Source: Micrococcaceae bacterium
GTDB taxonomy: Bacteria; Actinomycetota; Actinomycetes; Actinomycetales; Micrococcaceae
Direction of reading: 5' to 3'
NCBI GenBank assembly: GCA_013393415.1
Contig: JABXHI010000033.1
Location: 1 to 64,000 of the forward strand
DNA: 64,000 bases
Of the stretch, positions 62,003-64,000 are shown one piece after another. A model generated the notes under the pieces. It saw only the letters and a list, made by a program, of their open reading frames with translations. It did not search any database and had not been told where the DNA came from. The position numbers and the translations under genes are program-made. Positions within the stretch are counted from its first letter, which is position 1. Every line of letters begins with the position of its first letter.

Positions 62003-62728
62003 TTAGCCCTCAGCGGGGCGGAAAGCGCCCTGCCAGCTGTTGTCTTGTGACCCTGTGCGCTCTTGGTGGTTGCCAAAAGCGTGAGACAGTTGCATCGCGC
62101 CCCGGTATTGCGCGTGTTGGGCCTCTGTGCCCTCAAACAGCTCAGGGCGGGCCTCTAGCAACTTTGCTAGCTCTTGGGCGTACCGGGTCTCGTCGAGCTG
62201 ACTGGTGCCCTCATAGGTGAGGTCCTGAGCTGTCAGGCCGGTCATGCGCTCAAAATCCTCAGGGTGTTTCAGTCTGACCTCAGGGTGACCGCGGCTGATA
62301 ATACCGACCGCGCCGTCAATTTTGCCGGCCTGTTCGCGGTCAACGGTCACGGTGGTGTATTTCTCTAGCCGGGTGTTGAATGCCTGTTGTAGCCCGGTCT
62401 CGGCGGCAGCTTTTAGTTGTTCAATTTCAGCCTGTGCCTCACGGAGTTGGTGACGGTAATTCGCGGCCTCACGGTTTGCTTTCTTGACCTTATCGCCGTC
62501 ACTCATGGCCGCGGTGAGGTCATCGTTTTCTGATTCCTGTCCGGCGTCAGGCTCAGTAGCCGGCTCATCGGCCGGGGCCTGTTCCTGAGCGTTTTCGGGC
62601 TGCTCAGTGCCGGCCGGGGCCGGGGTCTCTTCGGTGTGGTCATCATTGCGCGGGGTGATATTTGATTGCTGTTCCATGTTTTCCTTTGCTGTTGTAGTGG
62701 TTGCCTTAGTGACGGATTCGGTGGTCAT
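62003..62728 (-). CDS. scaffold-like phage protein
   Basis: A 241-residue hydrophilic protein: N-terminal low-complexity Glu/Thr/Pro/Ala region (residues 1-75), a coiled coil (KANREAANYRHQLREAQAEIEQLKAAAETG), then a charged globular end. This is the usual layout of phage head scaffold proteins, and the gene lies directly upstream of the capsid gene. Start may be ATG 62728 (GGAG 8 bases before) or ATG 62677, which has AAAGGAAAA before it. Confidence 0.68.
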   Translation of the reverse strand: MTTESVTKATTTTAKENMEQQSNITPRNDDHTEETPAPAGTEQPENAQEQAPADEPATEPDAGQESENDDLTAAMSDGDKVKKANREAANYRHQLREAQAEIEQLKAAAETGLQQAFNTRLEKYTTVTVDREQAGKIDGAVGIISRGHPEVRLKHPEDFERMTGLTAQDLTYEGTSQLDETRYAQELAKLLEARPELFEGTEAQHAQYRGAMQLSHAFGNHQERTGSQDNSWQGAFRPAEG

Positions 62729-62886
62729 TAGTAAATCTCCGGGTCAATAATGTCTAGGATCTTGGACAGTTTTTCAGCGTTATTTTTAGCGCGGTTTTCC
62801 CATAGACGAGACCGCTTTTTCCACAGTTGAATCTCATCGCGTGCCGCCTCTAGTTCAGTTTTCAGTTGCTCAATTTGGGTGGTCAT
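62728..62886 (-). CDS. small coiled-coil protein, phage-like element
   Basis: A 52-residue protein (MTTQIEQLKTELEAARDEIQLWKKRSRLWENRAKN..., ending DIIDPEIY) with heptad-like leucines and charges. Its stop overlaps the scaffold-like ATG (TAATG). AAGGAAAC precedes its ATG. It may help capsid assembly or be regulatory; unknown. Confidence 0.65.
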   Translation of the reverse strand: MTTQIEQLKTELEAARDEIQLWKKRSRLWENRAKNNAEKLSKILDIIDPEIY

Positions 62887-62915
62887 GATGTTTCCTTTCT
62901 TAGCTGTGACGTTAG

Positions 62916-62981
62916 TGACGTGAGGTCCCAGTGATTCCTTATAATCGTTTTCTCACGAGGAATGACTGGGACCAGACGTCA
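62916..62981. repeat. long inverted repeat
   Basis: Arms 62916-62939 and 62958-62981 (24 bases each, 3 mismatches) with an 18-base loop; core GGTCCCAGTGATTCCT / AGGAATGACTGGGACC. It lies between the primase-helicase stop and the small coiled-coil gene. Could be a terminator, RNA control element or a packaging/replication site. Confidence 0.65.
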
Positions 62982-63020
62982 TTAGTGTCATCACCCCTAG
63001 TCAGCGCGGTTTGAGTGGAA

Positions 63021-64000
63021 TCAGTCACAATCATGCTTTAGACCGATTCCGCCTAAACCGCGTGACCCGGCTGTTCTAACGTCATTGATTTCTGGCAGTT
63101 GCCGGACCTGTTTTCCTAGGGCGCGTGACGATAACTGAGCCTCACCATTGACCGCCGCCCACGTGTTATATTCCTGAGTGAGTTTTGCTGTTGTGACGCT
63201 AAACGCCGGACCCATAACGCAGCGGTCATCTATAAACCGGGCTAGCGCGTCATTGTCAGACCTGTAGGCGTTCGTACTAGACCTGACGGCCTCAGGCTCA
63301 TCGAGGCCGGCCTGTTGGTAAGCGCGTAGCCCCTCAACCGCCCAGGTCAATACCCCGGATAATTGAGCCTCTAGCCGCTCTTCTAAGCCGTGATCTTCGC
63401 GGCCCTCAAATGAGACGTTGAACGGTACAACACGTACCCGCGCCCAGGCGGCCTTAGCGTCAGCGTCCATTGCCGGCAAATCATTCGTTTGTAAAAAGAA
63501 TGAGTGTGAGGGCATAAACCTGACAAAATTTTGGCCCATGTGTTTCGCGGTGATTTCGTCACCGCCGGTGAGCGATTTCATCAGGGCCTCGTTCATGCGG
63601 TCGTTTTTGTCTAGCTCAGACATGACCGCAAAACGCGCCCCGCGGAGCTCCATCTGAGCGGCTAGCTCCCCGGCTGTTTTACCGCCGTGACGGCCTGTAA
63701 CTAACAGGTCATTAGTTGCGGTGATTGCGTAGTCACCGAGGGCCTTAGACAGGGTCCTAGCCAATACGCCTTTACCGTTACGGCCGGTGCCTGTTGCTAT
63801 GAGCATGACGTGTTCAATAACCCGGCCGATGAGTGACAGGCCGGCGTAGCGTTGCATAAAGCCCCGGACCGCCGGGTCCGGTAGAGATGAGGTTAGAAAA
63901 TCTGTCCATGACTCTGCCTGAGCGCCGGGGTCATATGAGGCGTTCGTGACCTTAGTTATTCGGTCTGCCGGGTTATGCGGTCTCATCTGTAGGTCATGGA
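63021..64000 (-). CDS. D5/P4-family primase-helicase, C-terminal part
   Basis: The frame is open to the right edge, so only the last 326 residues are seen. They form a SF3-type helicase: Walker A ATGTGRNGKGVLARTL, Walker B-like RFAVMSELDKND, motif C-like SFFLQTNDLP, and a C-terminal D5-like winged domain. The upstream primase half is outside. It would replicate the element. Start not visible. Confidence 0.85.
   Translation of the reverse strand, partial: HDLQMRPHNPADRITKVTNASYDPGAQAESWTDFLTSSLPDPAVRGFMQRYAGLSLIGRVIEHVMLIATGTGRNGKGVLARTLSKALGDYAITATNDLLVTGRHGGKTAGELAAQMELRGARFAVMSELDKNDRMNEALMKSLTGGDEITAKHMGQNFVRFMPSHSFFLQTNDLPAMDADAKAAWARVRVVPFNVSFEGREDHGLEERLEAQLSGVLTWAVEGLRAYQQAGLDEPEAVRSSTNAYRSDNDALARFIDDRCVMGPAFSVTTAKLTQEYNTWAAVNGEAQLSSRALGKQVRQLPEINDVRTAGSRGLGGIGLKHDCD

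Larger units (their letters stand above)
59211..64000. mobile_element. phage satellite or compact prophage, left part
   Basis: Three very small plus-strand genes of unknown family, a lipoprotein, then minus-strand capsid, scaffold-like, coiled-coil and D5/P4 primase-helicase genes. They follow a broken prepilin gene, which places one boundary near 59.1 kb. No portal, terminase, tail or integrase is seen in 4.8 kb; these may lie beyond the window. The capsid plus primase without other structural genes is the pattern of phage satellites, but a prophage fragment is possible. Confidence 0.65.

Noticed and set aside
1-64000. CRISPR arrays, tRNA and rRNA genes
   Set aside because: I saw no regularly spaced repeats, no tRNA cloverleaf pattern with the conserved TTCGA arm, and no rRNA sequence in the gaps inspected by eye; the element is not inserted in a tRNA gene on this side.

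Overview
The window reads as chromosome from a moderately GC-rich actinobacterium of the order Micrococcales, most likely a member or relative of the Micrococcaceae (for example the Yaniella/Enteractinococcus/Nesterenkonia group; the genus is a guess). Pointers are HspR and its HAIR operators, a GlxR-type Crp, a MarP protease, DUF3073 and DUF4235 proteins, a DUF222-HNH protein, a mug-type glycosylase, frequent GTG starts and 4-bp ATGA/GTGA gene overlaps.

Layout. 1-0.5 kb: 3' end of an ISL3-type transposase and an unrecognised ORF remnant. 0.5-7.2 kb: six-gene Mrp Na+/H+ antiporter operon (A+B fusion, C, D, E, F, G). 7.2-15.8 kb: mixed housekeeping genes (PH-like protein, DinB, SDR, Mug glycosylase, PTH2-like, DUF4235, MMPL exporter, cardiolipin synthase, P-loop kinase). 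16-20.1 kb: dnaK-grpE-dnaJ-hspR behind two HAIR-like sites. 20.2-26.9 kb: GntP permease with glycerate kinase, trmB, DoxX-like, BrkB and a lipoprotein. 27-29.6 kb: clpB behind a SigR/SigH-type promoter overlapping a third HAIR site. 29.7-34.2 kb: septum-formation-type protein, DUF3073, SIRT4-like sirtuin, DUF222-HNH. 34.4-43.9 kb: acyl-CoA ligase, enoyl-CoA hydratase, purM-purF (minus) and purD-purC (plus) around a block with an asparaginase-II protein. 43.9-55.8 kb: metallophosphoesterase, class A PBP, DUF4177-ridA, Crp/GlxR, MarP, MetP/MetS-type importer, acs, nth and a CoA Nudix hydrolase. 55.9-59.2 kb: Tad pilus genes ending in what looks like a broken prepilin gene.

From about 59.1 kb to the right edge the character changes: very small unknown plus-strand genes, a lipoprotein, then on the minus strand an HK97-type capsid protein, a scaffold-like protein, a small coiled-coil protein and a D5/P4-type primase-helicase that runs off the window. 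Several unusual palindromes lie between them. No portal, terminase, tail gene or integrase is visible in this part. It is best read as one end of an integrated phage satellite or compact prophage sitting in the Tad locus, and it is the best candidate for something undescribed.

Regulatory links seen in sequence: HspR probably controls both its own chaperone operon and clpB; clpB also has a thiol-stress sigma-factor promoter signature; Crp/GlxR-like 16-mers lie upstream of crp/marP and at the start of acs. No tRNA, rRNA or CRISPR array was found.
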